64,000 nucleotides of DNA from Hyphomicrobiaceae bacterium (GCA_020638035.1 JACKJI010000005.1:1-64000), one strand, 5' to 3'; counted from the first letter of the stretch, positions 7,730 through 20,676 are shown. Notes: a model not told the origin generated them from the sequence alone. A program made the numbers and translations.

Positions 7730-9175
7730 ATGAGCAAGACCTCTGCATCAGCATGGTCATACCTCTCGCCACGGCCCCACATGCCTGTTAGCGCCGCCGC
7801 ACTCTGGGGTTGGACAATCCCCACGCGTATCAGCGCCAGGGCCGCGGCGGGCGCCGTTGCTGCGGCGGTCATGCTGGCCAGCACGATCGTGTTTTCCGAG
7901 CCCGCCGTGGTCGATGCCCTGCTCGCCGCGATGGTCTTCATCGTGCCGGTTCTCGGTGCGCATCGGTTCGGCAGAATAGCACTCGTCAATGGCGCGCTCT
8001 GGCTGGTGATCGTCGGCGCAGGGATTGCCGCGACCATGTGGTCGACAGCCTTCGACACGGCGATCAAGCATCAGCTGGTGACATTCTTCCTGGCCGCCGG
8101 CGCATTCGTCCTTGCAGGCTTTGTGGCCGATCAGCCTGAGCCCTGGCTGAAGCGTCTGTTCTGGTGCTATCTCGCCGCCTGCCTCGTCGCCACGGCCGCC
8201 GCACTCATCGGCTATTTCCGCATCGTGCCCGCGGCCTACGATCTCTTCACCAATTATGGCCGCGCCCGAGGCACCTTCAAGGATCCCAACGTCTACGGCG
8301 CCGCCCTGGTGCCAGCGCTCACCTTCGCCGCCTGGATTGTGCTGCGCGGCACGCCCCGGCAGGCGCGCATTGCAGCGATTCTTGCGGCGCCACTGCTCCT
8401 TGGGCTGCTCCTGTCGTTCTCGCGTGGCGCCTGGTTCTCGGCAGCACTGTCGGTCGGTATCGTGGGTTTCGTTCTGCTGTTGCGCTCGCGCCGTGCTGCG
8501 GACTTCAGACGCTTCGGGCTTGCCGGTGGACTTGCCGCCGTCGTCCTTGCGGCAGCGCTCGGCGCCGCGCTCCAGATCGAAGAGGTGAGCACGCTGCTGC
8601 TTCAGCGCGCCAGTCTCGACCAGAGCTACGACCAGGGCCCGCAAGGCCGCTTCGGCGGCCAACAGAAGGCGATATCCCTCATTCTGGAAAATCCTCTCGG
8701 TATCGGCACCCACACCTTCCGCGATACGTACCACCACGAGGAGCCGCACAACGTCTACCTCACCACGTTCCTCAACGCGGGTTGGATCGGCGGGCTGCTC
8801 TACATCATCAGCGTCGTGCTCACCATTGCAGTGGGATTCCGTGCGGCCCTCCAGAACTCACCGATTGCCGGCATGGCGCTGGTTGCGACGGCATCCTTCA
8901 CCGCCACAGCCATCGAAGGCTTCGTGATCGACAGCGACCACTGGCGCCACTTCTTCATCCTGATGGCACTGATCTGGGGCGCAGCGGATGCACGCTCGCT
9001 TGCTCCTCCGAAATACGGGCGTCGTTCAAGCGACACGCCACCGTCCTCGCGCGACGCCGCAGCGCAGAAAGTGATGTGCCAGCCAGCAAGTATGCAACAG
9101 CCCGCGGAGCAACGTCGACGCCAACCGATGAAAGCCGCAAAGCGAAGCACTCAACGTCCGACGCATGGCAGCTGA
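7730..9175 (+). CDS. O-antigen ligase / Wzy-like polytopic membrane protein
   Basis: A 481-residue inner-membrane protein with about ten or more hydrophobic segments from residue 25 to 430. The region around residue 330 onward (GRFGGQQKAISLILENPLGIG then EEPHNVYLTTFLNAGWIGG) is the Wzy_C/O-antigen ligase signature, with the large loop and the H-N-x-Y-L motif. Such proteins join or polymerise lipid-linked glycans at the periplasmic face. The polar, basic C-terminal tail of about 60 residues is low complexity. An ATG at 7781 is an alternative start. No other glycan synthesis genes adjoin it, so the substrate is unknown. It converges on the L,D-transpeptidase gene. Confidence 0.8.
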   Translation: MSKTSASAWSYLSPRPHMPVSAAALWGWTIPTRISARAAAGAVAAAVMLASTIVFSEPAVVDALLAAMVFIVPVLGAHRFGRIALVNGALWLVIVGAGIAATMWSTAFDTAIKHQLVTFFLAAGAFVLAGFVADQPEPWLKRLFWCYLAACLVATAAALIGYFRIVPAAYDLFTNYGRARGTFKDPNVYGAALVPALTFAAWIVLRGTPRQARIAAILAAPLLLGLLLSFSRGAWFSAALSVGIVGFVLLLRSRRAADFRRFGLAGGLAAVVLAAALGAALQIEEVSTLLLQRASLDQSYDQGPQGRFGGQQKAISLILENPLGIGTHTFRDTYHHEEPHNVYLTTFLNAGWIGGLLYIISVVLTIAVGFRAALQNSPIAGMALVATASFTATAIEGFVIDSDHWRHFFILMALIWGAADARSLAPPKYGRRSSDTPPSSRDAAAQKVMCQPASMQQPAEQRRRQPMKAAKRSTQRPTHGS

Positions 9176-9191
9176 TCGGAATTGCGCCGTC

Positions 9192-10004
9192 TCAGGAGCC
9201 CGGAAGGCAACCCTTGAAACGGCCTTTCGCATCGGCGGTCAGAATGGCGATCGCTGATGGCGTTTCGCTCGCCCAGGCGCGCAGATCCATGACGTCATTC
9301 TCGTCGAGGGCCACGCATCCTGCCGTGCCCTTTCCGGGTTCGCGCCAGACGTGGATGAAGATGCACGATCCCGCCATGTTCGCGGCATCCGCCGGATAGT
9401 CGACGACCATCCCTTTGCGATAGAGCGGCTCTGCGGCCATCTGATCGTATTTGACCCCCGCCTCGACCTCGGAGCTGTCGACGATCCGCCCGTAGCTCTT
9501 CGATTTCGGTTCCTCCACGCACACATGCCGTTCCATCGCCAGCGTCATGTGTCCGGGGAGCGGCGTCTGATCAAAACCGAATGTGGCCCCGAGCGCATAG
9601 ATCCCCATCGGTGAGCGCAGATCACCCTCCCGCTTCAGAGGCTCGCCGGGCGCTGCCATCTCGCGAAAGCCGGCGCCCCAGGCAACGCCCTTCTTGCCGA
9701 CGACTGCCGGCCGCAGTGGACCAACGGATCGCCAGGGATCCCCCGGCGTTGCGCGTTCGAAGGTTTCGAGGAGCGCCATGGGAGCGTTGGCATCGGCGAC
9801 TGAAACCATGACAAGGCGCAGCGCGTTAGCTACACCCGGTGGGCAGCTCTCCGCATGCGCCCGTTCCGTTCCACCGTAAGCAGTCATCATCACACCCAAA
9901 GCCGCGAGGACCAGCATTGCCTGCCGAACGAGTGGCCTGTGTCTGCGCCTCTCGCGCCGGCCCATCGTTTGTCGAAAAAGCCCGCAGTGTTTCGCTGCCA
10001 TCAT
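9192..10004 (-). CDS. L,D-transpeptidase (YkuD family)
   Basis: A 270-residue exported protein. A basic N-terminus and the hydrophobic segment LVLAALGVMMTAYGG are followed by AHA-type cleavage near residue 51. The C-terminal half carries the catalytic region of the YkuD fold: IFIHVWREPGKG, then TAGCVAL, giving the conserved histidine and the nucleophilic cysteine with T-A in place of the commoner S-x-G-C lead. Such enzymes make 3-3 crosslinks in peptidoglycan or attach lipoproteins to it. The start at 10004 is supported by AAGGGGGAGGAG just upstream. It is divergent from the DUF892 gene. Confidence 0.85.
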   Translation of the reverse strand: MMAAKHCGLFRQTMGRRERRRHRPLVRQAMLVLAALGVMMTAYGGTERAHAESCPPGVANALRLVMVSVADANAPMALLETFERATPGDPWRSVGPLRPAVVGKKGVAWGAGFREMAAPGEPLKREGDLRSPMGIYALGATFGFDQTPLPGHMTLAMERHVCVEEPKSKSYGRIVDSSEVEAGVKYDQMAAEPLYRKGMVVDYPADAANMAGSCIFIHVWREPGKGTAGCVALDENDVMDLRAWASETPSAIAILTADAKGRFKGCLPGS

Positions 10005-10162
10005 GCTCCTCCCCCTTGCCGTCGCTCACATCGCAAGCCCTGAAAGGGTAGCGCACACCGCTCTGCAATCAACCCCGCAACGGTATTGCGATGGAACCAA
10101 TTCGCCTTCTGGTGATTTGAACGATGGGTTTCCTTTTTCAGTCATTCGCGAGGAGAATCGAG

Positions 10163-10639
10163 ATGAAGACTCTTGCCGATGCGTTCGAGCATACCCTTCA
10201 GGACATCTACTATGCGGAAAATCAGATCGCCAAATCGCTGCCGAACGTCATCGAAGCAGTGACCCGCAAGGAGCTGAAGTCTGATCTGGAAGAGCACCTT
10301 CAGGAAACGAAGGGGCAGATCAAGACGCTCGAAAAGGTGTTCAAGTCGATTGGAAAGAAGGCATCCGGCGAGAAATGTGATGCGATCGAGGGTTTGATCA
10401 AGGAGACAGAAGGCGTGATCTCGGACGCCAAGGGCGCCGCCGCCAAGAACGCTGCGATCATCGGATGTTGTCAGGCCATCGAGCATTACGAGATCGCTCG
10501 CTACGGCACCTTGCGCGAGTGGGCGAAGTCGCTTGGGCATTCAGAGGCGCATGACTTGCTCACCGGGATCCTCGATCAGGAGAAAGCGGCCAACCACAAG
10601 CTGACCAACCTTGCCGTAACGATGATCAACAAGACCTGA
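10163..10639 (+). CDS. DUF892 ferritin-like protein (YciE/YciF type)
   Basis: A 158-residue all-helical protein beginning MKTLADAFEHTLQDIYYAENQI, the typical start of DUF892 (YciF-like) proteins, which adopt a ferritin-like four-helix bundle. Acidic and histidine residues that could hold a di-metal site recur: E in YYAENQ, E and H in DLEEHLQE, EHYE in the third helix and DQEKAANH near the end. Family members are usually induced by stress; the biochemical role is unsettled. GAGGAG lies seven bases before the ATG at 10163. The frame extends 13 codons upstream, but the good ribosome site favours 10163. Confidence 0.88.
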   Translation: MKTLADAFEHTLQDIYYAENQIAKSLPNVIEAVTRKELKSDLEEHLQETKGQIKTLEKVFKSIGKKASGEKCDAIEGLIKETEGVISDAKGAAAKNAAIIGCCQAIEHYEIARYGTLREWAKSLGHSEAHDLLTGILDQEKAANHKLTNLAVTMINKT

Positions 10640-10683
10640 TCGATGGGCCGGGCGATATCGGCTTGGACGCGGCCGCTGCCCGG

Positions 10684-14292
<3,609 letters not shown>

Positions 14293-14386
14293 TATGTAAC
14301 GTTAGCCGGGCCGGGGGCAGCAGGCGAACCTTGCGTTGCCGCCCGCATCATCTTGCCCACAGGTCATGCGCTTCGGTGCCCGGATT

Positions 14387-15250
14387 TCAAGGCCTCCGGA
14401 ACAAGAGCGTCATCCGGTCGGATTCCCCGATAGCCAGGTACTTTTCCTTGTCCTCGTCCCCCAGCCGCAACGATGGCGGCAGGGTCCATACCCCCTTGGG
14501 GTGCTTGCGCCCGTCCTTCGGGTTGGCGTTGACCTCGGAGGCGACGACGAACTCGAACCCCACCTGTAAAGCCATCTGCTTGACCTGTTCCACCTGCACA
14601 TAGCCAGACAGCGCCTGCGGATCGGGAAACTCCTGCGGATCGGCACGATGCTCGACGACGCCCAGAGCCCCGCCCGGTTTCAGCGCCTTGAACATTGCCG
14701 CGAAGATCGCCTTTTCGAAACCGAACTTCATCCAGTTGTGGATGTTGCGAAAGGTGAGCACCAGGTCGACTGAGCCCGCAGGTGCAATGTCGCCCTTGGA
14801 CTGCGACAGCTCGGTGACGATCACCTCGCCGAATAGCTCCGGTTTGGCCGCGAGTTTTTCATCATAGGAGGCAATCGACTTCTGGATGCGCTCGTCTTTC
14901 GCATCGCGGTTGCGGCCGGCCGCGTAATAGCGCCCCTTGCCCTTGACGTAGGGTGCGATGATGTCCGTGTACCAGCCGCCGCCGGGCCAGATCTCCACCA
15001 CCGTCATGTCCGGCTTCAGGCCGAAGAACGTCAACGTCTCGCCGGGATGGCGATAGATGTCGCGCGCACGGTCCTTCTCGGCGCGGTGCGGCCCGGCGAT
15101 GATTTCCGCGAGCGCTGGATCAATCGCGGTCGCACCAGCTTGGGTCTGCTGCGCGTGGACGTCGGCAGGCAAGGCGATCCCAGCCAACAGGGCCAGCGCA
15201 CTGCCGATCCTTACCCATCTCCATGCCCTGCTGACACGGCTGCGAGCCAT
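14387..15250 (-). CDS. Exported class I SAM-methyltransferase-like protein (COG4798 type)
   Basis: A 287-residue protein with a clear Sec signal peptide (basic start, LALLAGIALPADVHAQ, cleavage near residue 34). It is followed by a Rossmann methyltransferase-like domain: MTVVEIWPGGGWYT as motif I, VDLVLTFRNIHNW as motif IV and LKPGGALGVVEHRAD after it. This matches the predicted methyltransferases of COG4798. S-adenosylmethionine is not expected in the periplasm, so activity, substrate and even catalysis are open. AGGAGGCAGC right before the ATG at 15250 makes this start, and therefore the signal peptide, secure. Confidence 0.82.
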   Translation of the reverse strand: MARSRVSRAWRWVRIGSALALLAGIALPADVHAQQTQAGATAIDPALAEIIAGPHRAEKDRARDIYRHPGETLTFFGLKPDMTVVEIWPGGGWYTDIIAPYVKGKGRYYAAGRNRDAKDERIQKSIASYDEKLAAKPELFGEVIVTELSQSKGDIAPAGSVDLVLTFRNIHNWMKFGFEKAIFAAMFKALKPGGALGVVEHRADPQEFPDPQALSGYVQVEQVKQMALQVGFEFVVASEVNANPKDGRKHPKGVWTLPPSLRLGDEDKEKYLAIGESDRMTLLFRRP

Positions 15251-15521
15251 GCTGCCTCCTGACTTTCAAGGTTGTTTCGTCGCAACACCCGGCGCGTCTC
15301 AACCGACACGGCGACGTCCCGTTTTCTCAGCGTCGGAACAGGGACCTTAGGCCCGCGCCGCTGCTCCGCCAACCACGGGTCTCGATGCGCCGCAGCATCA
15401 CGCGTCGCCGCGCCGTGATGCTTGCCGTGCGCCCCTGGCTCGTCTAGGCACGAAATATGCGCACGCACTGCGGGCGTTCAATGTTCTTGCGATGGTGCGG
15501 ACCGCCAGGAGATGGCCCGGA

Positions 15522-17135
15522 ATGAACGAGCAGCCGAGCGGCGAGGCGACATCACAATCGGGTGAGGGCGTTGCACAGGGCGCAACCAATGAGCAGCCGG
15601 GTGACGTCGCCGGTGCGGCCGGATCAACTGGGCTCTATCTGGCGCTGACGATGCTCACCGCCGCCGCCGGCCTTGCCGTCGAGATCGTCGCAGGCCGCAT
15701 GATCGCGCCCTATCTCGGCATGTCGCTCTACACCTGGACTGCCATTATCGCTGTTGTTCTTGCGGGCTTCTCCCTCGGTCATTGGTGGGGTGGTGCCATT
15801 GCCGGCTGGCCGTCGCACAAGGCTGCGCGGGCGGTCGGCTGGGCGCTTCTCGCTGCGGCAATAACGACGGCAGCAAGCCTTGTCCTGATCCGCCTCGTTG
15901 CTGGCCCTGTCATCGCCGCCGGATTTGGTCCGGTGCCGACGATCCTCGTCATCACCACGCTTCTGTTCTTCGCTCCGAGCCTTTTCGTCGGCATCCCATC
16001 GCCCGTGCTGACCAAGCTCGCGATCGATGCGCGCCCCGCCGATACCGCGCGCACGCTGGGGCGGTTCTATGCCGCCGGCGCCTTCGGCTCGATCCTCGGC
16101 ACGCTGTTGGCCGGCTACGTCCTCATCGCCTGGCTCGGCACCGTGCGTTCACTCGTTGCCCTGTCTTTGCTCTACCTCGGTATGGCCGCCACGCTCTTCT
16201 GGCATGCGCAGCAGCGACGATCCACTTCGCTCGTTCCTCCCGCAGCCGCGGTGCTGCTCGCGGTGGCGTTGCTGCTGCCCTCAGGATTGATGACCGCCGC
16301 CTTCCGTTCCAACTGCACCGTGGAAAGCCAGTACTATTGCATCCGCATTGACGACATGTCGCAAAGCCTGGGCACCGATGCGCGCGTCATGGTCCTCGAT
16401 CATCTGGCACACGGCATCAACGTGCGTGCCGAACCCACAGCCCTCGTCAGCCCATACGTGGTGATGCAGAACGCGCTCGTCGAGACACATCTGCCCGGTG
16501 GCGGTGCAGGCATGCGCGCGTTCTTCGTCGGCGGCGGTGCCTATACGCTGCCGCGCGCATGGGCGTCCTCGAAAGCCGGCTCGCATGTCGTGATTGCTGA
16601 AATCGATCCCGAAGTCACGCGCCTGGCGCGAGAGCAGATGTGGCTCGGCAATCCAGCCAACCTCGCGGTCCGCCATGCCGACGCACGCGCCGCTCTCGCA
16701 GCAGAGCCCGCCGCCAGCTTCAACGTCGTCGTGGGTGATGCCTTTCACGACATCGCCGTCCCGCCGCATCTCGTTACCGACGAGTTCGTGGCACTGGTCA
16801 AGTCCCGTCTGGGACCCGGTGGCGTCTACGTGATGAACGTCGTCGATCACGGCAGCCGGCCGCGCTTCGCTTTGAGTGTCGCGGCGAGCCTGCGCCGTCA
16901 CTTTCCTGTCGTCGAGATCTGGTCCGATGCCACCCTCGATGCGGAAGGAAAACGCGCTACGTTCGTCATTGCCGCGCTTGATCGGCCCTCTCCTGCGGGC
17001 GCCATAACGCTCGGTCGTGACGAGACCTGGCGGCGCTGGCCAGATACCGTTGTGGAGCGCGCCTCTGCCGCGCTCGGAGCCATCGTGCTGACCGACGATT
17101 ACGCACCCGTCGACCGACTGATCGGCGTGGATTGA
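15522..17135 (+). CDS. Fused membrane / spermidine synthase-like protein
   Basis: A 537-residue two-part protein. The N-terminal half (to about residue 270) has seven or eight hydrophobic helices starting LYLALTMLTAAAGLAVEIVAGRMIAPYLG, the opening of the fused MFS/spermidine synthase family. The C-terminal half is a spermidine synthase-like Rossmann domain, with FFVGGGAYTLPRAW, VIAEIDPEVTRLA and VVVGDAFHDIAVP. Whether it makes polyamines is unknown; membrane-bound members generally lack proof. The ATG at 15522 follows CAGGAG; another in-frame ATG at 15492 is less well placed. It stands alone, 210 bases before the ZIP transporter. Confidence 0.82.
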   Translation: MNEQPSGEATSQSGEGVAQGATNEQPGDVAGAAGSTGLYLALTMLTAAAGLAVEIVAGRMIAPYLGMSLYTWTAIIAVVLAGFSLGHWWGGAIAGWPSHKAARAVGWALLAAAITTAASLVLIRLVAGPVIAAGFGPVPTILVITTLLFFAPSLFVGIPSPVLTKLAIDARPADTARTLGRFYAAGAFGSILGTLLAGYVLIAWLGTVRSLVALSLLYLGMAATLFWHAQQRRSTSLVPPAAAVLLAVALLLPSGLMTAAFRSNCTVESQYYCIRIDDMSQSLGTDARVMVLDHLAHGINVRAEPTALVSPYVVMQNALVETHLPGGGAGMRAFFVGGGAYTLPRAWASSKAGSHVVIAEIDPEVTRLAREQMWLGNPANLAVRHADARAALAAEPAASFNVVVGDAFHDIAVPPHLVTDEFVALVKSRLGPGGVYVMNVVDHGSRPRFALSVAASLRRHFPVVEIWSDATLDAEGKRATFVIAALDRPSPAGAITLGRDETWRRWPDTVVERASAALGAIVLTDDYAPVDRLIGVD

Positions 17136-17345
17136 GCCGCATCGGCCTGAACATTCAGATGGTTTTGCTCCCGGGAACTGCGAAAAGTGATACGCATGCG
17201 GTGAAAGTGCGCCTGCTTGCCTTGGCGGCCGCTTCCCGACTAGATACCAGCGCGATACCTGCACGCCTCTCGCCCGGACCTGCATGCTGCGCCCCGGACC
17301 CGACACGATGCGCAGCCCCACCGTTTTCCGGACACCGCACGGACG

Positions 17346-18179
17346 ATGTATACCCCGCCTGAATTCTTCTCGCAGCCCGTGCTCATTGCATTCGCTGTTT
17401 GTGCGGCAGCAGCCGCGTCGACGTTGCTCGGATCGATCTTCGTCTTGCGGGCCAATCACGCCAACCCGCGTCTGCTGGCCTTCGGCCTCGCCTTCGCGGG
17501 TGGCGCCATGGTCTATGTTTCCCTCGTCGAGATCTTCAACAAGAGCGTCACGGCATTTGCCGCAACTTACGGCCCGAAGGTCGGTTATGGCTATGCGACG
17601 CTGGCGTTCTTCGCCGGCATTCTGATGCTGGCCATCATCGACCGCGTGATTCCCAATCCGCACGAGGGCATGGACGAGCGCGAAGTTCTACACGAGCACG
17701 GCCACCAGCACGGTGCCGTCTCCACCCCCAACGTGGCGCGCGTTGGCATCCTCGCTGCGGCCGCCATCACGGCGCACAATTTTCCCGAAGGTCTCGCCAC
17801 GTTTTTTGCCACCCTCGACAACCCCGTCGTTGGTCTTCCGCTCGCCATGGCAATCGCCATTCACAACATTCCCGAAGGCGTCTCAATCGCGATCCCTGTC
17901 TATTACGCGACGGGCAGCCGCAAGAAAGCGATCCTGGCTACGGCGGTATCCGCAATCGCCGAGCCGGCCGGCGCCCTGATCGGTTACCTGCTGCTCGCTC
18001 CGCTGCTCACGCAGGCTGTATTCGGCGCTGTGTTCGGTGTCATCGCCGGCGTCATGGTGTTTCTCGCCCTCGACGAGCTGATGCCCGAGGCCAAGCGATA
18101 TTCGAAGGGGCATGAGGCCGTCTACGGCATGGTGATCGGCATGGCGGCACTTGCCTTGAGCCTGGTGCTGTTCAAGTGA
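17346..18179 (+). CDS. zupT: ZIP-family divalent metal transporter
   Basis: A 277-residue inner-membrane importer for zinc and related divalent metals, close to the usual ZupT length. Eight hydrophobic segments are visible. The paired metal-site motifs are HNFPEG and HNIPEG on helices four and five, and a histidine-rich loop (HEHGHQHG) lies in the cytoplasmic region between helices three and four. The ATG at 17346 is the first in frame after the preceding gene, although its ribosome site is weak. No zinc-repressor site was recognised in the 210-bp upstream interval. A palindromic repeat lies 90 bases downstream. Confidence 0.9.
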   Translation: MYTPPEFFSQPVLIAFAVCAAAAASTLLGSIFVLRANHANPRLLAFGLAFAGGAMVYVSLVEIFNKSVTAFAATYGPKVGYGYATLAFFAGILMLAIIDRVIPNPHEGMDEREVLHEHGHQHGAVSTPNVARVGILAAAAITAHNFPEGLATFFATLDNPVVGLPLAMAIAIHNIPEGVSIAIPVYYATGSRKKAILATAVSAIAEPAGALIGYLLLAPLLTQAVFGAVFGVIAGVMVFLALDELMPEAKRYSKGHEAVYGMVIGMAALALSLVLFK

Positions 18180-18268
18180 TCCAGAAGTCGAGTGTCCCGT
18201 TGGCCTCAGCCCCACCCACTTCCCCAGCAGCCTTGATCATCATCAACTACAGGGGTTGATGGTGCTGC

Positions 18269-18374
18269 CTAGAGCATTTTCCGCCGAAGTGGAGGCCGGT
18301 TCGGCGCAGAAAATGCGATAAACAAAGGGCTGGAGCGGTTCCAGGCGGTTCTGATCGCGTGGAAACCGCTCTAG
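18269..18374. repeat. CTAGAGC/GCTCTAG-bounded intergenic repeat (copy A)
   Basis: A 106-bp element with inverted termini CTAGAGC and GCTCTAG. Its right half (AACAAAGG, GAGCGGTTCCA, TTCTGATCGCGTGGAA) matches the element at 43525-43609 almost base for base. It ends 33 bases before the GMC oxidoreductase start and could influence its transcription. Confidence 0.8.
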
Positions 18375-18407
18375 CACGGCTACTCCGAGCTGCGGGAGAT
18401 CATCAGC

Positions 18408-20060
18408 ATGACACGTCTGGCGAGCGCGCACGATTCCCTGAAAGCACACTACGACGCGATCATCGTCGGCTCCGGTTATGGCGGTGGTGTCGCGGCGTCA
18501 CGTCTCGCAAGGGCGGGCAAGCGCGTTGCCGTGCTGGAGCGAGGCCGCGAGGTCGCAACAGGTGAGTTCCCGGCCCGTTTTCCCGATCTCAAGAGCGAAA
18601 TGCAGATCCGTGGTCGCAAGATGTCGAGCGGACCGGAGACCGCGCTCTTCGACGTGCGGCTCGGCGAAGACATGCATGTTCTCGTCGGCTGCGGCCTAGG
18701 CGGCGGCTCGCTCGTTAATGCCGGCGTCGCGTTGCGACCCGACCAGCGCGTTTTTGCCGACGAGGTGTGGCCGGGACAGATTCGTCAGGACGGGACGCTC
18801 GACGAAGGCTTTCGCCGTGCACAAACGTGGCTCGCCCCAGCGACCGACCCGCGCGCTGCCGAAATGACGAAATACAAGGTGCTGGAGGCGGCCGGCGGAG
18901 CCGTGGGCCATACCACCGTTGCAACCAGCGTCGCGGTGAGCTTTGAGGACCGCATCAATGCTGCTGGTGTCCATCAGCCCGCCTGTACGCGCTGTGGCGA
19001 TTGCTGCGGTGGCTGCAACGTCGGCGCCAAGAACACGGTTGCGTTGACCTACCTGCCGGATGCCAGGCATCACGGCGCGGAGCTTTTCACGCACATCAAG
19101 GTCCGTCACATCACCCGGGATGCCGACGGCAGTTGGCGTGTCATATTCGCGGTGCTCTCCGAGGATGGGCATGCGGTCTTGCGCGAAGGTCAGATCACCG
19201 CCGGCATCGTGGTCCTCGCCGCTGGTACGCTCGGCTCGACCGAGATCCTGTTGCGCTCACGGGCGCGGGGCCTCGCGGTATCGGACCGCATCGGCAAGCG
19301 CTTTTCGGCCAATGGCGACATCATCGCCTTCGGCTGGGGCGCAAAGCCCGTCATTGATGCTGTAGGTGTTGGTCATCCCGCCAGGGTCGAAGGCCGCGAG
19401 ATCGGCGCCGCTGTTTCCGGGCATGTCGAGATCCGCGATCCTGCAAACCTGTCAAACGAGCTGAACGTGCAGGAGGGCGTGCTACCCTCGGCCATTGCCC
19501 CGGCCCTGCCGATCATGTTCATCCCCAACGGTCGACTTCTCGGCGCCCTGCAGAGCCTCATCAAAGGCGTTTACAACGGCCCCTTCGCACACTTGCAGAC
19601 CTTCTTCGCGGTCTCCCACGATACGGCTGCTGGCACCTTTCGCCTCGATGGCGACAGGCTGGCGCTGTCCTGGCCCGGCGCGCGCGACGAGCCCGTCTAT
19701 CAGCGCCTTGATGCGACGCTCAATGCGCTCGTCGCGCAGACGGGCGGCTCTTACGTCAAGAATCCGCTCGCCGGCACCGTGATGGGGCATCAGCCCGCAA
19801 CGGCCCATCCGCTCGGTGGCTGTGGCATGGGGGCGGAGCGCAGTGACGGCGTCGTCAATCACAAGGGGCAGGTGTTCGACGCGGCTGCGGGGCGCGGCTC
19901 GACTGATGTACACGCCGGGCTTTACGTCGTCGATGGCGCCATCATTCCGCGCTCCCTCGGATGCAATCCGCTGCTCACGATTACAGCACTCGCCGAGCGG
20001 GCGATGATCCACATGGCGGCCGACCTCGGCCTTTCGTTTCTTGCCGGCGGCGACGCCTGA
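18408..20060 (+). CDS. GMC-family FAD oxidoreductase with cysteine cluster
   Basis: A 550-residue flavoprotein of the glucose-methanol-choline family, nearest in form to bacterial cholesterol-oxidase-like members. The FAD-binding glycine motif is AIIVGSGYGGGVAASRLA at 17-34, and the C-terminal GMC segment is HPLGGCGMG followed by GLYVVDGAIIPRSLGCNPLLTITALAERA. Between them, C193, C196, C199, C200 and C203 (CTRCGDCCGGC) precede GAKNT, a cysteine pattern suggesting a bound metal or iron-sulfur cluster. The substrate alcohol is unknown. The ATG at 18408 follows GGGAG. There is no signal peptide, so a cytoplasmic place is likely. Confidence 0.83.
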   Translation: MTRLASAHDSLKAHYDAIIVGSGYGGGVAASRLARAGKRVAVLERGREVATGEFPARFPDLKSEMQIRGRKMSSGPETALFDVRLGEDMHVLVGCGLGGGSLVNAGVALRPDQRVFADEVWPGQIRQDGTLDEGFRRAQTWLAPATDPRAAEMTKYKVLEAAGGAVGHTTVATSVAVSFEDRINAAGVHQPACTRCGDCCGGCNVGAKNTVALTYLPDARHHGAELFTHIKVRHITRDADGSWRVIFAVLSEDGHAVLREGQITAGIVVLAAGTLGSTEILLRSRARGLAVSDRIGKRFSANGDIIAFGWGAKPVIDAVGVGHPARVEGREIGAAVSGHVEIRDPANLSNELNVQEGVLPSAIAPALPIMFIPNGRLLGALQSLIKGVYNGPFAHLQTFFAVSHDTAAGTFRLDGDRLALSWPGARDEPVYQRLDATLNALVAQTGGSYVKNPLAGTVMGHQPATAHPLGGCGMGAERSDGVVNHKGQVFDAAAGRGSTDVHAGLYVVDGAIIPRSLGCNPLLTITALAERAMIHMAADLGLSFLAGGDA

Positions 20061-20150
20061 CCTGCGGCACGCACGTCTTGCAATCCCTGGACACTGCAAT
20101 TAGCCTGTCGACCATATTTGCATTGCATTTTTTATCCATGGAGTTGCCCG

Positions 20151-20672
20151 ATGCTGTTCGACAAGGACGCATTCTTTGAAAAGATATTGCCACAGCTGCT
20201 CGCAGCGGTCGTCGGCGCCGTCGCCGCAATAGGCACGCACCTGTGGCTGAAGCCCCAGGAATACCAGATCATCAAGATATTTGATGACCGCCGCGAGGCC
20301 GCCAAGGAGGTCGAGCGCGGCTTCACCAAATTCCTTGCAGACTTCAACGAGTACCGAAATCTCATGCTGGCGCGGAGCAGCATTGATCTGTCGGATTCCA
20401 CTGCCGTCGCAGCGTTCAACGCACGCTTCGATATCATCTATGGACACTTCAAGGAGAGCATCCGCGAGCTATCGCATTCCCTGAATATCGCTGGAACGTT
20501 CTTCGGCAGCGAGACGGCCGATGAGATCTCAAAATTCCGCAAGTGGTACAACGCGCAGGATGCGCGGATGCAGGAGGCGAGGGTCACAGCCCAGGACTGG
20601 CCAACATTGAACGATTGCCTGGGCTGGAAAAACAGGATTCGCGAAAAGATCAAAGCCGAGCTTGGAGTCTGA
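20151..20672 (+). CDS. Hypothetical single-pass membrane protein
   Basis: A 173-residue protein I do not recognise. A short polar start is followed by one predicted membrane helix (about residues 13-32, ILPQLLAAVVGAVAAIGTH) and then a mostly helical, charged soluble part with FDDRREAAKEVERGF and a coiled-coil-like middle. I chose the ATG at 20151, which begins MLFDKDAFFEK; the frame is open a little further upstream. It is followed four bases later by the small exported peptide gene, so the two are probably cotranscribed, and a joint role is possible but unproven. Confidence 0.6.
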   Translation: MLFDKDAFFEKILPQLLAAVVGAVAAIGTHLWLKPQEYQIIKIFDDRREAAKEVERGFTKFLADFNEYRNLMLARSSIDLSDSTAVAAFNARFDIIYGHFKESIRELSHSLNIAGTFFGSETADEISKFRKWYNAQDARMQEARVTAQDWPTLNDCLGWKNRIREKIKAELGV

Positions 20673-20676
20673 CACC

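Noticed and set aside
10093..10118. EcfG-type stress promoter before the DUF892 gene
   Set aside because: GGAAC is present at the -35 position, but the sequence 17 bases on (ATTT) does not match the -10 consensus CGTT.
16281..17663. 460-codon minus-strand frame across the spermidine-synthase fusion and zupT start
   Set aside because: Spans two real plus-strand genes and the gap between them; no domain recognised.
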